Assembly (NCBI GenBank): GCA_017871115.1
Contig: JAFCIZ010000001.1
Location: 3,453,501-3,517,500 of the forward strand
Origin: Cunninghamella blakesleeana
Taxonomy: Eukaryota; Mucoromycota; Mucoromycetes; Mucorales; Cunninghamellaceae
Direction: 5' to 3'
Length of the DNA stretch: 64,000 nt
Part shown: positions 12,701-27,100 of the stretch, piece after piece
How the letters are laid out: each line of letters starts with the position of its first letter
Numbering within the stretch: position 1 is the stretch's first letter
Notes under the pieces: generated by a model
Database searches by the model: none
What the model was told of the DNA's origin: nothing
Seen by the model: the letters and a program-made list of their open reading frames with translations, nothing else
Translations under genes and position numbers: made by a program

Positions 12701-14129
12701 ATACTCTGGTAAAAATAAAATAGGATGAACAATATTTTAACAATGTCTTATAAAATGCTTATATACATATAAATAAAATTACATTTAATTAGATATGCAA
12801 GCATTCAAAGCTGCCAATCCACATTCCATTTTAGAGGATTTTGTTAGATGGCACTCACCAAAAGATTGGATTGAATATCCTGATGATCCATCTTCTGGCC
12901 ATTTAAGCTCGAGGATGTCTCAACCCACTAACATTTGGCAAGAACTTTGGAAGGTGATTCTTAATTATTTTTTTATCATTATCGCTTTCACTATTAATAT
13001 TTTTAAACGATAATGAAAATATTGGCTGTATAATTTTTTTAATTTTTTTAATTTTATTTTTTATTTTTTTATTTATTAAATTAGTGCTCAAGGAGAATTC
13101 CTTCTTCTCGTCAACGTTCGCTATTTAATCTTAATGCAGAAGGTGAAAAAGCATTACATTATCTTGAAAGTATGCCTGTTTATGAAATGTTTTCTTCGTA
13201 AGTCTTATATATAAATATATATATATTATAAGTATTATTAAATGAAAACTTGTAAAGATGATGAAATTATTAATAATATATATAATGTTTTTATTATGAT
13301 CATTATTTTATATATGTACATAATTAACTAGACTTTTACCAACACTAGGTGTTATTATGTATGATACGTTAGCTAGTCACCCTATTGTTAAATACATTCG
13401 CCCAGTTACAGTGGGTATTAAACAACTTGGTGAAGAATTAATTAATTATCCTTGGGAATCACTAAAGTAATATAATTATTCAACAATAGCAGTTATAATA
13501 TTCATAAAGTAAGAGTAAAGTTCGCTAATGATTATATGTATGATTAATTTATTCGATTTAGGAATGGTAAAATAAACTTTGATGGAATAATCAATTGTAT
13601 AAGGAAAGAAGAATCTCATATGTGTAGTGCTATATCTTTGCTTAGAAAGGTAACTTGAATACATATTAATCAAATTTTTAATTTTTAATTCTATACTATT
13701 GATTTGTATTAATATATACATATAAATAAATTCTTCCTATTAATAATAACAATAACAATCTAGTTTCCATGCCAATATAATCTTGTTGAGCGGTTGCTTC
13801 AAAATTCACAAACCCAAGTAGAAGAGGGGGAAGAACGTGATGTTGTATTTAATCTATATAAAAATGAATGTAAGTTACATGGGATGTATATTTTTTGATC
13901 AGTTTATAAATCTATACTATAGATGCATTAATTTTTTTATATCTTTTTCATGTACCTTTTTTTTACGTCAGATGGTGGAATATCAAAGCCTTCCTACAAA
14001 GAATTTATATTTTATATGAATAATTCAAATAATTTAGATACCCCATTACCTCAAAGACAGTATGTTTTATTAAATGACTCGGAATTACGAGTAGTAGATA
14101 TGTACAGTATAGATGGACGTTATTGCTGA
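9741..14129 (+). CDS. RAB3GAP1: Rab3 GTPase-activating protein catalytic subunit
   Basis: Eleven exons: 9741-10485, 10613-11685, 11782-11964, 12098-12487, 12588-12708, 12793-12953, 13085-13197, 13332-13466, 13562-13649, 13764-13869 and 13972-14129 (TGA), giving 1090 residues. N-terminal FELVDYTSV-like sequence (FEFVDYTSVSNFERLVTAIE), the LKNWFDENWKQWDD block, LHQKLTMINCCIHQR and the conserved FKAANPHSILEDFVRWHSPK segment identify the RAB3GAP1 family. With a RAB3GAP2 partner, family members act as GEF for Rab18 and GAP for Rab3 and influence ER structure and autophagy. A Ser run near the middle and an Asp/Ser-rich linker before the catalytic block are low complexity. Its stop lies only 116 bp before DPM1. 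Strong call. Confidence 0.9.
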
Positions 14130-14156
14130 TTTAAAAAACCAAAAAATGTATAATAT

Positions 14157-14167
14157 CGGGATTTAAA
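14157..14167 (+). promoter_or_regulatory. CGGGATTTAAA promoter motif (DPM1)
   Basis: Sense-oriented copy of the recurrent motif, 78 bp before the DPM1 ATG and 27 bp after the RAB3GAP1 stop, so it must lie in a very short shared terminator/promoter interval. Confidence 0.5.
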
Positions 14168-14239
14168 AACTTTATAATAAAAAAATTTAAAGATTCCTTT
14201 TTTATTTTATTTTTTTCATTTTTCATTTTTTATTTTTAA

Positions 14240-15755
<1,516 letters not shown>

Positions 15756-16313
15756 TATCATATTTATTTTATTATTAGACTTTTAAATCATACGTAATTC
15801 CATTTAATACTTTTATAACCATAAAAATGATAATAAATAAAAATAGGATATCAATTAAAAATATTGACTAATTAATCATAGTACTGAGTAAAATAATTTA
15901 GTGGTGATGACTGGGTTTTAAAAAATAATCATCCTGTGTTTTTTATGCATAGTTTGATGGAAATAAACACTCCTTTCTATAAAGACAATATTAGTAGTAG
16001 ATAAATCTGTAATCTGCTGGTTCTTTATTTTATTTTTTAATTTCAATCAAAAAAAATTATATATATACTATAGAAGCTAATTATTTTATTATATATTTTC
16101 TTTATACTATACATATATATATATATATATATCAATTTGATATTACAATAAACACTTTATTTATAAATATAAAATACATACATATATTTATATAAAATTA
16201 TATAGTATATAATAATGAAAATAATCGATGTATGAACTGTTTAAAATAGTTAAATAGTAAGATAAAGACTTTTTATAAAAAGAAATACAATTGACAGCAT
16301 ACATAAACATATA
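15756..16313. other. Convergent 3' flanks
   Basis: 558 bp between the DPM1 stop (+) and the stop of the next gene (-). AT-rich with TA runs; no gene or structured element seen. Confidence 0.7.
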
Positions 16314-17601
16314 TTAATGCTGAGAATCAATATCAGAACCATGTAACATATCGTAAGAAGAACCATCTTCAGAAGGAGCTGCAGGGGTACGAATAGAAAA
16401 ATTAGACAAGTTATCATCATCATCATTATTTAAAATAGAAGTATTACTACTACTATGTTGCTGTTGCTGTTGACTAGGTACCGTATTCCAAGAAGTTTCA
16501 CTATGACGATCTTCAAATTGATTGATTGTTTGGGGAAATCTCATGTTATTATTTTCTTTATCATCATCGTCGTCATCATCTTCAAAAGCCCAAGGTTCGT
16601 GTGGTATAACCAATTCATTACTATTAATAGGTTGTTGTTTTAAAGCTGTTTGGTTACTTTTTAAAGATGAAACACTAACAAAAGGTGATGATGTTGAGTT
16701 ACTATCACTTTTATTTTGTTGATCATTATGTTGATTATGAATAGCATGACTATTATTAAGCTGTTCTGGAAAGATGGACGTATCTATACGATGTTCAGAA
16801 AAGGATAAAGACGAAGGAGAGCCGGATAAAGATGATCGTGGAGGAAGAGGTGGAGGGGTTTGATGTGCAGAAGAGAAAAGAGATGACCGGAAAGGATCAG
16901 ATGTAACCGAAGAAGCCGACTGTTGGCTCTGGGATATTTCAGAATGTTGACTTTGAGATAGTTCAGAAAGTTTACTCTTAAGAAGGCTGTTAGTTTCTAC
17001 CGATAATTCATGTTTTCTTCTTTCTAAATCCATTTCAGCTTGTTCTAGTAAAGAATTTTCTATTTCAAGTTGTCTTTTTCGTTCAATAATTTTTGTTTCC
17101 ATTTCTGATAATTCATAATTTGCGTTATCGTACCATTGCTGTATTATATGCATGTATATAATAAATAAATAGAAAATTTGATAAATGAATTAGTAAATAC
17201 AAATATAGTATGATTTTTTTTTTTTGATATAATAATAATAATTAAAATTGTATAATATCATATATATAGTACGATTTTTTAAAATAATAATTTCCATTTC
17301 CTATTTTATATATATAGTTCACCTTATCGTCATCAAGCTCATAGCTGGAGCGTTTATTTTTTCTTTTACGAAGTTTTTGTTGATCCCTAATATGGCTTAA
17401 AGGTCTATTATCGTCATCGTCATCACTATCTGAAGGAAGCTCAAATTCATTTGATCCAGGATGTCTGTGTGTATATCTAATATATTCTTCATATTCTTGG
17501 CGTTCTTTATACTTTTCATAATGATTCCTTGCTTCCAACGATCCTATAATAGCTAAAGCAATCCCACTACCAAGAAGAGAAATCCAAACTAAAGGATGCA
17601 T
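16314..17601 (-). CDS. Unknown N-terminally anchored coiled-coil protein
   Basis: Two exons, 17601-17323 and 17138-16314, in phase 0, giving 367 residues. Not recognised as a named family. The N-terminus HPLVWISLLGSGIALAIIGS is a single hydrophobic helix followed by a basic stretch, suggesting a membrane anchor. An acidic patch (SDSDDDDDN) and a KLRKRKNKR cluster follow. Exon 2 begins with a charged coiled coil (METKIIERKRQLEIENSLLE) of about 55 residues. The remainder is Ser/Asn/Gln-rich and disordered, with an SH3-ligand-like TPPPLPPR and a seven-Asp run. It could be an adaptor on an organelle or plasma membrane; that is speculation from composition only. Confidence 0.7.
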
Positions 17602-19939
17602 ATTAAATTAATAGAAATAAAAATAACAAAAGAAAGCAAAAGAATAAAATGATGTAATATGTATATGTATATATATGTATATGTATATATATAATATACA
17701 AATATAAAAAAAAAAAAAAATTGAGAAAAAAGAAAAGAAAAGGAGAAATTTTTTTTAATTGCCAAGATTATATATTTTTTTAACGCATGATCAGATTTAT
17801 TTACTTCATAAAATTATAATAATAAATCATATTAGCACATTAAAAAAAATTAATAAATTTTCATAAAAAAATAAAATCGTTTCTATTGTATTTATAAAAA
17901 AGAAAAAAATTACAATATAGCATTAGAATAACTTTAGTTGAAGCAGTAACTTATTCATATAAAGTGTAAAGAGCTAATAAAACCTTAGAAATGACATCAG
18001 CGAATTTCCTGTTGGTAATGATTGCTTATCCTTTTTAGGTTCCGTTACCAAATTTAACCAATCTACGAGTTTCCATATAAATAATCCCACAACCACCTTT
18101 AGCTACTGCGGTAAACCCAGTTTTCTTTAATTGAACACTCTGCTGAAGCCCAGAAATACTAATTCGTTGGTTTTGTTATTTATTATAAATAGAATTCTTA
18201 AAAACAGAGGTTAAAAGTCCTTGTTTTAATTCACCAGTTATTGGATTGTGTATATGATGATCTGAATTCAAAATCTTTAAAATCAAAATGTGTGCATCAC
18301 ACCCATGGTCATCACTTATTATTTGTGTATATATGCTTCAGCTGCTTTGGCTAATAAACCATATTTTTCTTATTATTATAATTATTATTGTTGTTATGTA
18401 ATTACTATCTTATTCTTACATAGTGCAAAATGAGCATAAAATTTTTGAGTTTCATAGATAGTAACAATAATAATTTTTGAACTGTTACAAAGATCTTTAG
18501 TTTATCATAATTAAAGCTAATGATCCATCCATATAAAGCACATTGATGTATTAAAAAAGGTTTGTTAAATTCTTGTTTAAACCGTATTGTTTTTTCCAAT
18601 AGGAAGAAAAGGTTAATATGTTCTAAATTAGCTTGTTTTTTTTTTCTCTTGTTTTTTTAAACTTTTTGTCTGTTTTTTAGGGATGGCCACCATATTATTG
18701 TTCGCTATCACCTTTTATAATCAGTAAAATATCAATGCTTTTTTAATATGCATATATACTTTGATTAACTAGTAAAATATATATTATTATTATTTTGTAG
18801 GTGATTTGTAATGTTTACTTTTTTTATTGTTTCATTTTTTCTTTCCTTTTTTTTATTAATTTTTGATGAGTTAATTATCATAATAAAAGCAATGACAACA
18901 TTAAATTAACATCAATTCATATATAAGAATAAGAATATAATAATAATAATAATATAATGTTTTATGACGATTTTTACTTTGTTGCATAACGAGCTATTGT
19001 TATTATTCTTTCTCCTCTTGAATTGTTTGAGGTATGTGTCATTGTTTATATAAATAAAGAATGAACAATATATATTGGATATAGATGCTCATTTATATAT
19101 TAGATTATTTTTTTTTCAAATATATATATATATATATCCCATATTCTTTATAATGAGTAATAATTAATCTTACAATTGATTGTTGAAAAATAATTTAGTA
19201 AGTAAAAAAAATAAAAGATAAAAAATTTGATCTCAGCTTACACCCTATTTAGGAAAAATTAGCATAATACTTGTGCATCTTTTTGTAAGCTTTATTTATT
19301 ATTTACTATTTTTCTTAGTCTACTTAGATATTATATGATATTAAAACACAAATTAAATGCATTAAAAAAAATAAGAGAATGAATTAAACAATTTTGACAA
19401 CGTTTTAAAAATATAATCTATAATATGTGTGACTTTTATGTAGCCAAATTTTTTTTACATCTTCATTTTAAAGTCTAATTTTTACCTTTTAAAAATCATT
19501 TGTTTGTTGTATCATATAATATAAAGTATTATTTTATTTTAAATTAATAAATATCTTTTCTCTTCAATAATACTTTTATTAAATTTTATTGATTTTTGAT
19601 ATTTAAAAATTAAGCAACATGTCTAAGTATCAATTTTAATCATACTTGACTATACTTTTTTCATATTTCTACTTTTATATTTACTCTTATATTTTAAATT
19701 AGAATATTTACTGTCAACAATTTTCCTTGGTAAATTTTTCCTTTTCAAAAAAACAAAAATAAAAAAAAAGTATTTTTTATAAAAAAGTGCTTTAAAATAT
19801 CTTTTGTAAAAATATCAATAGGGAATATAAAATAATATAATAAATATATAATGAACAAAATAAAGTAATTTAAGATTAAATACAATAAAAATGATAATAA
19901 TGTACTAAGTAAATAAGCTATGTAAATAAATAATGTATA
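17602..19939. other. Intergenic region, 2.3 kb, with a decayed gene
   Basis: Between the start of the coiled-coil gene (-) and the stop of HMG-CoA reductase (-). Apart from the pseudogene at about 18000-18720 it is very AT-rich, with no open frame of coding character. Confidence 0.6.
18000..18720 (-). pseudogene. Frameshifted, stop-broken gene of unknown family
   Basis: Reading the minus strand from about 18720 down, protein-like segments occur in changing frames: VAIPKKQTK..., then LEKTIRFKQEFNKPFLIHQC and ALYGWIISFNYDKLKIFVT, then YETQKFYAHFALCKNK, GLLAKAAEAYIHK, and finally LNSDHHIHNPITGELKQGLL with VQLKKTGFTAVAKGGCGIIY and METRRLVKFGNGT. Composition is far less AT-driven than the flanks, which is why it stands out. 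At least three frame changes and several stops separate the segments, and the order is collinear. I do not recognise the family, and no joined version is offered. It may be an old duplicate or a domesticated-element relic. Confidence 0.55.
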
Positions 19940-22900
19940 TTAAGATTTGATACAAGTGCCTAACTCTGGAGGTTCAGAAGAAACAGTAGGTGTTGCAGAA
20001 GGTGTTAAAGGTTGAGTTAGCTGTTGAGTAGTACTAGTATTAGTAGTAGTAGTCGCACGATTATGAGCCATATGTGCCTTAACAAGATGGCCAGCAGCTA
20101 AAGCAGCACATAAAGATAATTCCCCAGCCATCACAGCAGCACAAATAATACGAGCTAAACGACGAGCATTTTTACCAGGCTCCGTAGGATGAGGGCCACG
20201 AACACCCAACATATCTAACATAGATTGTTGAGGTGGTAAAATAGTGCCACCCCCGATTGTTCCTACTTCAATGCTAGGCATTGTACAAGATATATGTAAA
20301 TCTTTTCCATCATTGACTGCTTTCATCAATGTAATACAATTGGAACTTTCAACATTTTGAGCGGGATCTTGACCTGTAGCTAAATAGATCGCCGTCAAAA
20401 TATTGGCAGCGTGGGCATTAAACCCACCTACTGAACCTGCCATAGCTGATCCAATTAAGTTTTTGCTAATATTTAATTCCACTAAAGCATCCACCGTAGT
20501 TTTCAATACCTTTTCAACAATTGTACCAGGAATTGTTGCTTCAGCTACCACCGATTTTCCACGTCCTTCAATCCAATTGATTGCTGCAGGTTTTTTATCC
20601 GTACAATAATTACCAGAAAGTGAAATAATTTGCATATCAGGGAAATATTCAGATAGCATACCGAGAGCCTTTTCACATCCTTTTGAAATCATATTCATAC
20701 CCATAGCATCCCCCGTTGTAGTAGAAAATCGAATAAACATCAATTTACCAGCCAAGGCCACTTTTAATTTACGAAGTCTTGCAAAGCGAGAAGTAGAATT
20801 AAACGCTTCTGTGATAATTTCATTGCCATCTTGCTCAATCCATGTTTTACAAGCTGCTGCACGAACTACCGAAGGGAATTCAACACAGGGGCCACGTGTC
20901 ATACCATCTGCTGTTACTACAGTTGATGCACCACCTCCAGCATTAATAGCTTTACATCCACGAGCAGCGGAAGCGACTAAACACCCTTCTGTAGTAGCCA
21001 TAGGAATATGGATAGGTTCTCCATCAATATTTAAAGGACCAGCAATACCAACAGGAAGGGGCATATATCCAATTACGTTTTCACAACAGGCACCCATCAC
21101 TTTATCATAATGATAGTTTTCTAGAGGTAGAGCACTATGTTCTAACGTTTTTGTTATTGATGCACGTGAGATTAAAGACCGACGAATACTAACAGCACGT
21201 TCAAGATCACCAAGGGTTTTTTCTAGCGCATAAGGGGCTATTTTACCAGCTTGAACTAACAACAAAACTTCTTCGTCAAGTAATTCATCAGGTGATTGTA
21301 ATAATGATACACAAGTATCAAGACTTCTTAGTTCTTTTGATATTTGCTGTTGTTGACGTAAATGATGTTTGTGGTGCGTCTGTTTTTTAACGGGGCTAGA
21401 TATAGTAGGTGGAGGGGTAGCAGTGGTTGCATTTATTTTATTTTCACGTTGATCAGATGTTGATGCAATTGTCATAATAGGCGATGACACATGACTAGAT
21501 GATGGCGTACCCATTGCTTCATTGATTCTTTGTGGCTGTTTAGCGACGTTAAATAAGTATGTGTTAAGGAAAAGAGAGACAAATAAAAAGACAGTCAGCC
21601 ATTTACTAATGACAGGGTGTTGAATATAAACATCATAGATATTAAATAGGGAAGTCAAAGGCTGAGAAATAAATTGAGGAATAATGTTCCATCCTGATTT
21701 GGCTGTATGGAACGTCAAAGGAGGAAAGACTTCTATCATTAAAGGAAATGTGTTGGCAGATGACTGTTTATAACTTTTCAAAACTTGATCCAAAACTTCA
21801 GAAATACCAGGTTGAGTAATATCAATTTGAGGTCCGGATTCAAAAGTTGAGCAAATATTAAACAAATGCATACCAACAAATCCAACGATCTATAATATAT
21901 ATATAAAAGTTAATTTAATTAAATATATTCATGAAAATCAAATAATTTATAATCATATTTTTTTTTTTTACCAATAATAGTTTAATGCGGCCAATAATGG
22001 GATCATCAGATTTTTTAGGATTGTTCAAATTGCTCATTCCAGCATCACTATCACTAAAAGCTTTGACCATAGTTCTCCCAATAAATTTAGTCTTAGTAGG
22101 TACAGAGGCTGTAGATGATGATGGGTTACCTATTTTTTTTGTATCTGTTAAACTATTAATTTCGCGAATTCTTCCAAGCTAATTTTTTTTAAAAAAAAAT
22201 AATAATAAAAAAATGAGTATGTAAAAGTATACAAATTTGAAATATACATACATATTTATATATTTATTATGTATTATTATTATTTTACCTCCAATTTTAA
22301 AGCAAGTAAAGCAGTATACCAAGTAAACATAAAGAAAAGATCTAAAGTCAACAAGATAGCACTTAAAAGACAAAATTCATGTAAACCACCAATACCAGTT
22401 TTAGCACCCAAACATAAAACCGTAATTTCAATAAAACAATCACGAGCAAGAGGTAAAGCAACACTCTCTACAGCATTTGTAACAGTATTTCTAATATCTT
22501 GTTTAGTAATAGGAGATGTTTTGCTTGCTTGTAATACACTTTTTGTTAACTTATAATGTCGTTCAAACCCAATGGTTACAACAAGGAATGGAAGAGCTTC
22601 ACTATAAATAAAAATAAAAGATAAAAGATAAAATAAAATAAAATAAAGAATAAATAAAATATATGAATATATATATAAAGTTTAATTTTTATTTTATTTA
22701 TTTTAAAGAGACTTACGCCAAAACGGTTGCATGAACATCTACACCAAGCATATGGACCAATAAGAAGCCAAGTATAAAAGAAAAGAAACCATTTACAATG
22801 ACAGCTGTTGCCAGAGTATATCTTGATCCCATGGAACGCATATTCATATAAAGAGAGATAATAGTAGAAATAGCCATGATGTAACCGACCAAAACCACAA

Positions 22901-23714
22901 TGACATCCACTTTATCAGCGACTTGGATTAACTCTTTTAAATGTGAAATCACATTACGAGATAAAATAAATAACCAAACTAAAATATTTTCTTGAGAGTC
23001 AGATGCATTCATGCTAGAGACTAAGTCACCAGGTGGTAGAGTAGCCACTTTGTGTTCCCAAATATCTGCCAGGTTTTTTCTATAATTGGAAGATGCATTA
23101 AACACATAAGATAACAAGAGATCATGGTTAGAAGGCAAGGTGATGGGGCCCACTTTCATACACCGTGTATTAGAAGTAAGATCATTATCATTGTTGATGT
23201 TGTTATGATCGTGTTTATAGCATAAATCTTTAATATAATTAAATTGCTTAACTCCATTATCGGGAACGTAAATATCATTTTCTATTTTAGTTTGAAAAGG
23301 CTGTAAAAAGTCCAAGTATTCAGAGTCTACTTCTTGTTGTTGTTGAGAATCCTTTTTATGACTGATAATAATTTGTTTAATACTTAAACGAGTTGAAGGT
23401 GTATTATTTATATCATTATTATTGTTGTTATCATGATCGGTAAGGACTTGAAAAGGTTCACCGTGAATAGAATATATTATGGTTGAAGATAATCTAGTAT
23501 TTGTTGTCGTAGATGAAGTACCAATAAATAATTCAGAAGTACGTGCCAAATTAAATAAATAAAAATAGGCAAAAGAAGATACCATCAATATAGCTACTAT
23601 CATTTCTATTGGATGTCTAACTGCAAGTCTTGACATACGAAAGATACCCTTTTCTAATAAAGCGACAGACGATCTTGATACGCCATTATTATTTATTCGA
23701 AGTAAAAAAGGCAT
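19940..23714 (-). CDS. HMG1: 3-hydroxy-3-methylglutaryl-CoA reductase
   Basis: Four exons, 23714-22717, 22601-22289, 22178-21972 and 21889-19940 (TAA at 19940-19942), giving 1155 residues. The first 600 or so residues carry the ER membrane region: a first helix around [20 protein letters not shown], then a sterol-sensing-like block ([51 protein letters not shown]). The catalytic part is canonical: [34 protein letters not shown] (active-site Glu), [27 protein letters not shown] and [20 protein letters not shown] with HMAHNRA near the end (catalytic His in LVKAHMAH). It makes mevalonate for sterols, dolichol, ubiquinone and, in Mucorales, carotenoid-derived trisporic acids. The usual animal AMPK-target Ser after HNR is Ala here and is followed by a Thr-rich tail. 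Very confident. Confidence 0.97.
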
Positions 23715-24197
23715 TTATATATTTATCTATATTTATCTATCTATATATATATATATATATATATTGTATACGTACTTTGATAAAAATAAATCTATCAAAA
23801 ATAAAAGAATAAAAGAGAAGAGAAAGAAGGGAAAGAAATAATTTTTTTATAAAAAAAAAAAAAAAAAAAAGAGCGACTAAAATAAAGTGCCACTAATACT
23901 AGTATTAAAAAAAAGTGAAAGAAAGAAAGAAAAAAAAAATTTTTTTTGGGGGGAAAAATTATTTTAAAGCGCTATAAATCCGCCAATCAAAAATTAAACA
24001 TTTGAGACAAGATAACAAAGAGAATAAATAAATTACCTACCTGCCTACTACCTATAATCTCCTTTTATTTCTATTATGCATTAACTTTAATTATTTAACA
24101 TTTTAAAAAATTTTCTTTATACTTTTTTTTTCACATTTAAAATAAAAGTGATTACAATCAATTGTTGTGTTTTTATTTCTTCTAATTAAAATACATT
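23715..24197. other. HMG-CoA reductase promoter / PLD 3' flank
   Basis: 483 bp between two minus-strand genes in tandem. Contains a TA run, a pure A tract, GA-rich sequence, and a variant CGGATTTATA element at 23982-23973. Confidence 0.6.
23973..23982 (-). promoter_or_regulatory. Variant CGGATTTATA element (HMG-CoA reductase)
   Basis: Sense-oriented on the minus strand about 260 bp before the ATG. It resembles the recurrent CGG..TTTAAA motif but is one base shorter and ends TTTATA, so it is a weak member. Confidence 0.3.
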
Positions 24198-27100
24198 CTA
24201 AGTAAATATAATGAATGGAACAGCTTCTTGAACTAAACTTGTTGTCATATTTTCTTGACTTAAATACTGTGTAGGAAACGTTACCAAATGACCACGGATT
24301 TTATTAAGATTTGAAACAACATCTTCACAATTCATTCGCCATGGATTAGCTATATGTCCAGGAGGTATGCGAGAAGGATCAGGGACAAAGCGTCGATGAT
24401 ATTCAAAAGTTAATACTAAAAATAATAATGGTTATAAGTTTATTGTATTCCTAATTTTTTCATTTTTTCATTTATTTGCTTTAACTCTAATTTATTTATT
24501 TTTACCTGTATCATCTGGCACACAATGGAAAACTCGACGATAAATACTTGTATTATTGGTTGCTGTTGCTTCCCATACATTATAAAAAAAATTATCATCT
24601 AGAGGGTCCATGACTAAATTATCAGCATTCATTTGAGAATTTATTTGTTCTCTTGATTCATTATGCTGGTCCAATTTTTCAGGTAATAATCCCAAATGTT
24701 CCTTAAACAGATGCATACGTAGTGTTAATGCAAAACGTGCAGCTTTATACTAAATAATAAACAAAGAGAAAAATAGAAAATAAAAAACGGTACGTATTTA
24801 GAATAACAAAAAACTTGATTTTTATTTACATCAAACAGGCCTAATCTTCATATACCCCCTTTAAAATATTAATATATGGCTCCTTTTTTTTTTTGTTACT
24901 ATTATCATTATCTTTTTTTTTCAATCTTTACCTCTTGACCATTCATTTTGGATTTAACTAAATCTGTATCTTCAATCACTACAGCAATTTCTGAATCCCT
25001 ATTCCCTAGTTGAGATCTTTTTTTAAAAAACAAAAAAAAGGAAAAGGAAAAGAAAGAAAAAGGGATAAATAACAAATTGATTAATTAAAGTTTTGACATA
25101 TGTATCTTTTTTTTTTTTACCTGTCATTAAGATTAGCTAAATCAGAAGAAAAAGAAGAAAAATATAAAAATATAAAAAACCAGAAAATGTAAATAAATTT
25201 TCATGATTTTCATTTTAATTTGTATTTGTATATATTTATGCGCTATTATGTAAATTACCTGAGCCACAAATAACCGTCTTATCGTCAATGATCATCAATT
25301 TTGAATGAATATAAATCTGTTCTGTTACATAGTCCATTCTTCCATCATTCATTGTGTCCCATTTATCTTCACTATTTGATCTTGAATTTTGACGTTGCTG
25401 AAAAGTAGACTGTTGTTGATTTGGAAATTCATCTTCTATTTGACTATTATTATTACTACTACCATTTGTGTAATTATTATTGTTGTCATTGTTGCTATTA
25501 TTGTTATTTCCATTTCTTATTGTTGTTAATGAACTAACTGAGGATCGAATTTTCGATTTTTTAGATTTAGTTGTTGATTTAGTGCCATTACTAATTTTAG
25601 AATCCATTTTCCCATTGTTATAATTACTATTGAAGGAGGATCCAATATTATTATTTAAACTACTATTGACACTATTTCCATGACTATAAATTCCATTCAC
25701 CCCGTTTGTTTGATCTAAAGAATTATTTCTTGAATAATCTGTCCCACCACCTGTTGTAGAAGTAGGTGATGATGGATCGAATAAAATACCACTTGTCATT
25801 GGACTGACCATTTTGGCCGCACTGGATTTTTTAATTCTTCCCCAATTTCTTAAACTGTAAAAACTAATATATTCTTCTGCAGGAATTCCGCGTTTCTGTA
25901 ATTGTTCTAATATTGAGCTACCACCTCGAGATATAGACATATATTGATACTGAGCAACCGATCTAGAATGTATAATAATAACAACAATAATAAAATAAAA
26001 TAAAGTTAATGGTGGGTCATAATTTATTATTAATTTTATTCTACTTTTTTTTTTAGAATAATAATAATAATAATAATAATACCTTAAAGGCATAGATCTA
26101 CGGTCTGCACTAGCAAAATCCCCTTCAAAACCAGGAGCACATGGGATAACTACAAACACCCTGAATTTTCTTTGTTCTTGATGAGCGCGTTCAATTCTGT
26201 CAACAATGGCCTAAAAAATAAATATAAAAAACAATGATAAAATAAATATTATTGCGATTTTTTTATGCGTAAACTTATCTTTCTTAAAATATTAAATTTG
26301 TACTCACTTCACCAATCTTGTTTTTTATAAGTTTATCATTATTATGAGTCGCAGTGACTAGTATATTTATAATTAAATAAAAAACGGTATGTAAATATTA
26401 TGTCTACTATATATATAAATATATGTAATTATATTTGAATATATTTATTTAACTTACTAAAGAATTGATTTTCAATATAAATAAAATGCTTTGCTTTTGA
26501 TATACATTCCATATATGCATTATATATTGAATACTAATAAAATAAACAAAAGAAATTACAAAATATTAATAAGGTTAAGAAAAATAAGTTATTTATTTCT
26601 ATTATTTTTAATTAGTGTTAAATAAAACCTACTTCACGTTCAATTCCAAGACTCCATTCAGCACTACTACGGATAATCTGTGTACGACAAGTTCCTTTGA
26701 ATTTACTTTCATCACTAGGGGATACATATTCACCTTTTGGTAATAATAGTGGGATATCATTATCTTTAGCACGATTTGATTTAATATAATTCCATCGTTG
26801 AATAAAATGTCTAGCTATATCTCTTGCTGGGGTTCCAACCTTACCCCCCCCCCAAAAAAAAGAAAATAATAATAATAATATAGGTTTAGTTTTAGAAAAT
26901 AATTTAGTATATATATATAATATAATAAACGTATTATCTATTTCATTTTATTTACCATTGCAACATGAACATCGTGCCATGGCATTCTAGGTGCTGATTG
27001 CTTATCGATAACTTCCTTATTATATTCACTAACTAAACATATTTATTAATAAAACAGAGACAAACAATAAATAAAGAGCATTAATATTAAATTGTAATTA

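Noticed and set aside
20811..21110. Open frame of about 100 codons on the plus strand
   Set aside because: Antisense shadow of the HMG-CoA reductase catalytic exon, whose motifs are unambiguous.
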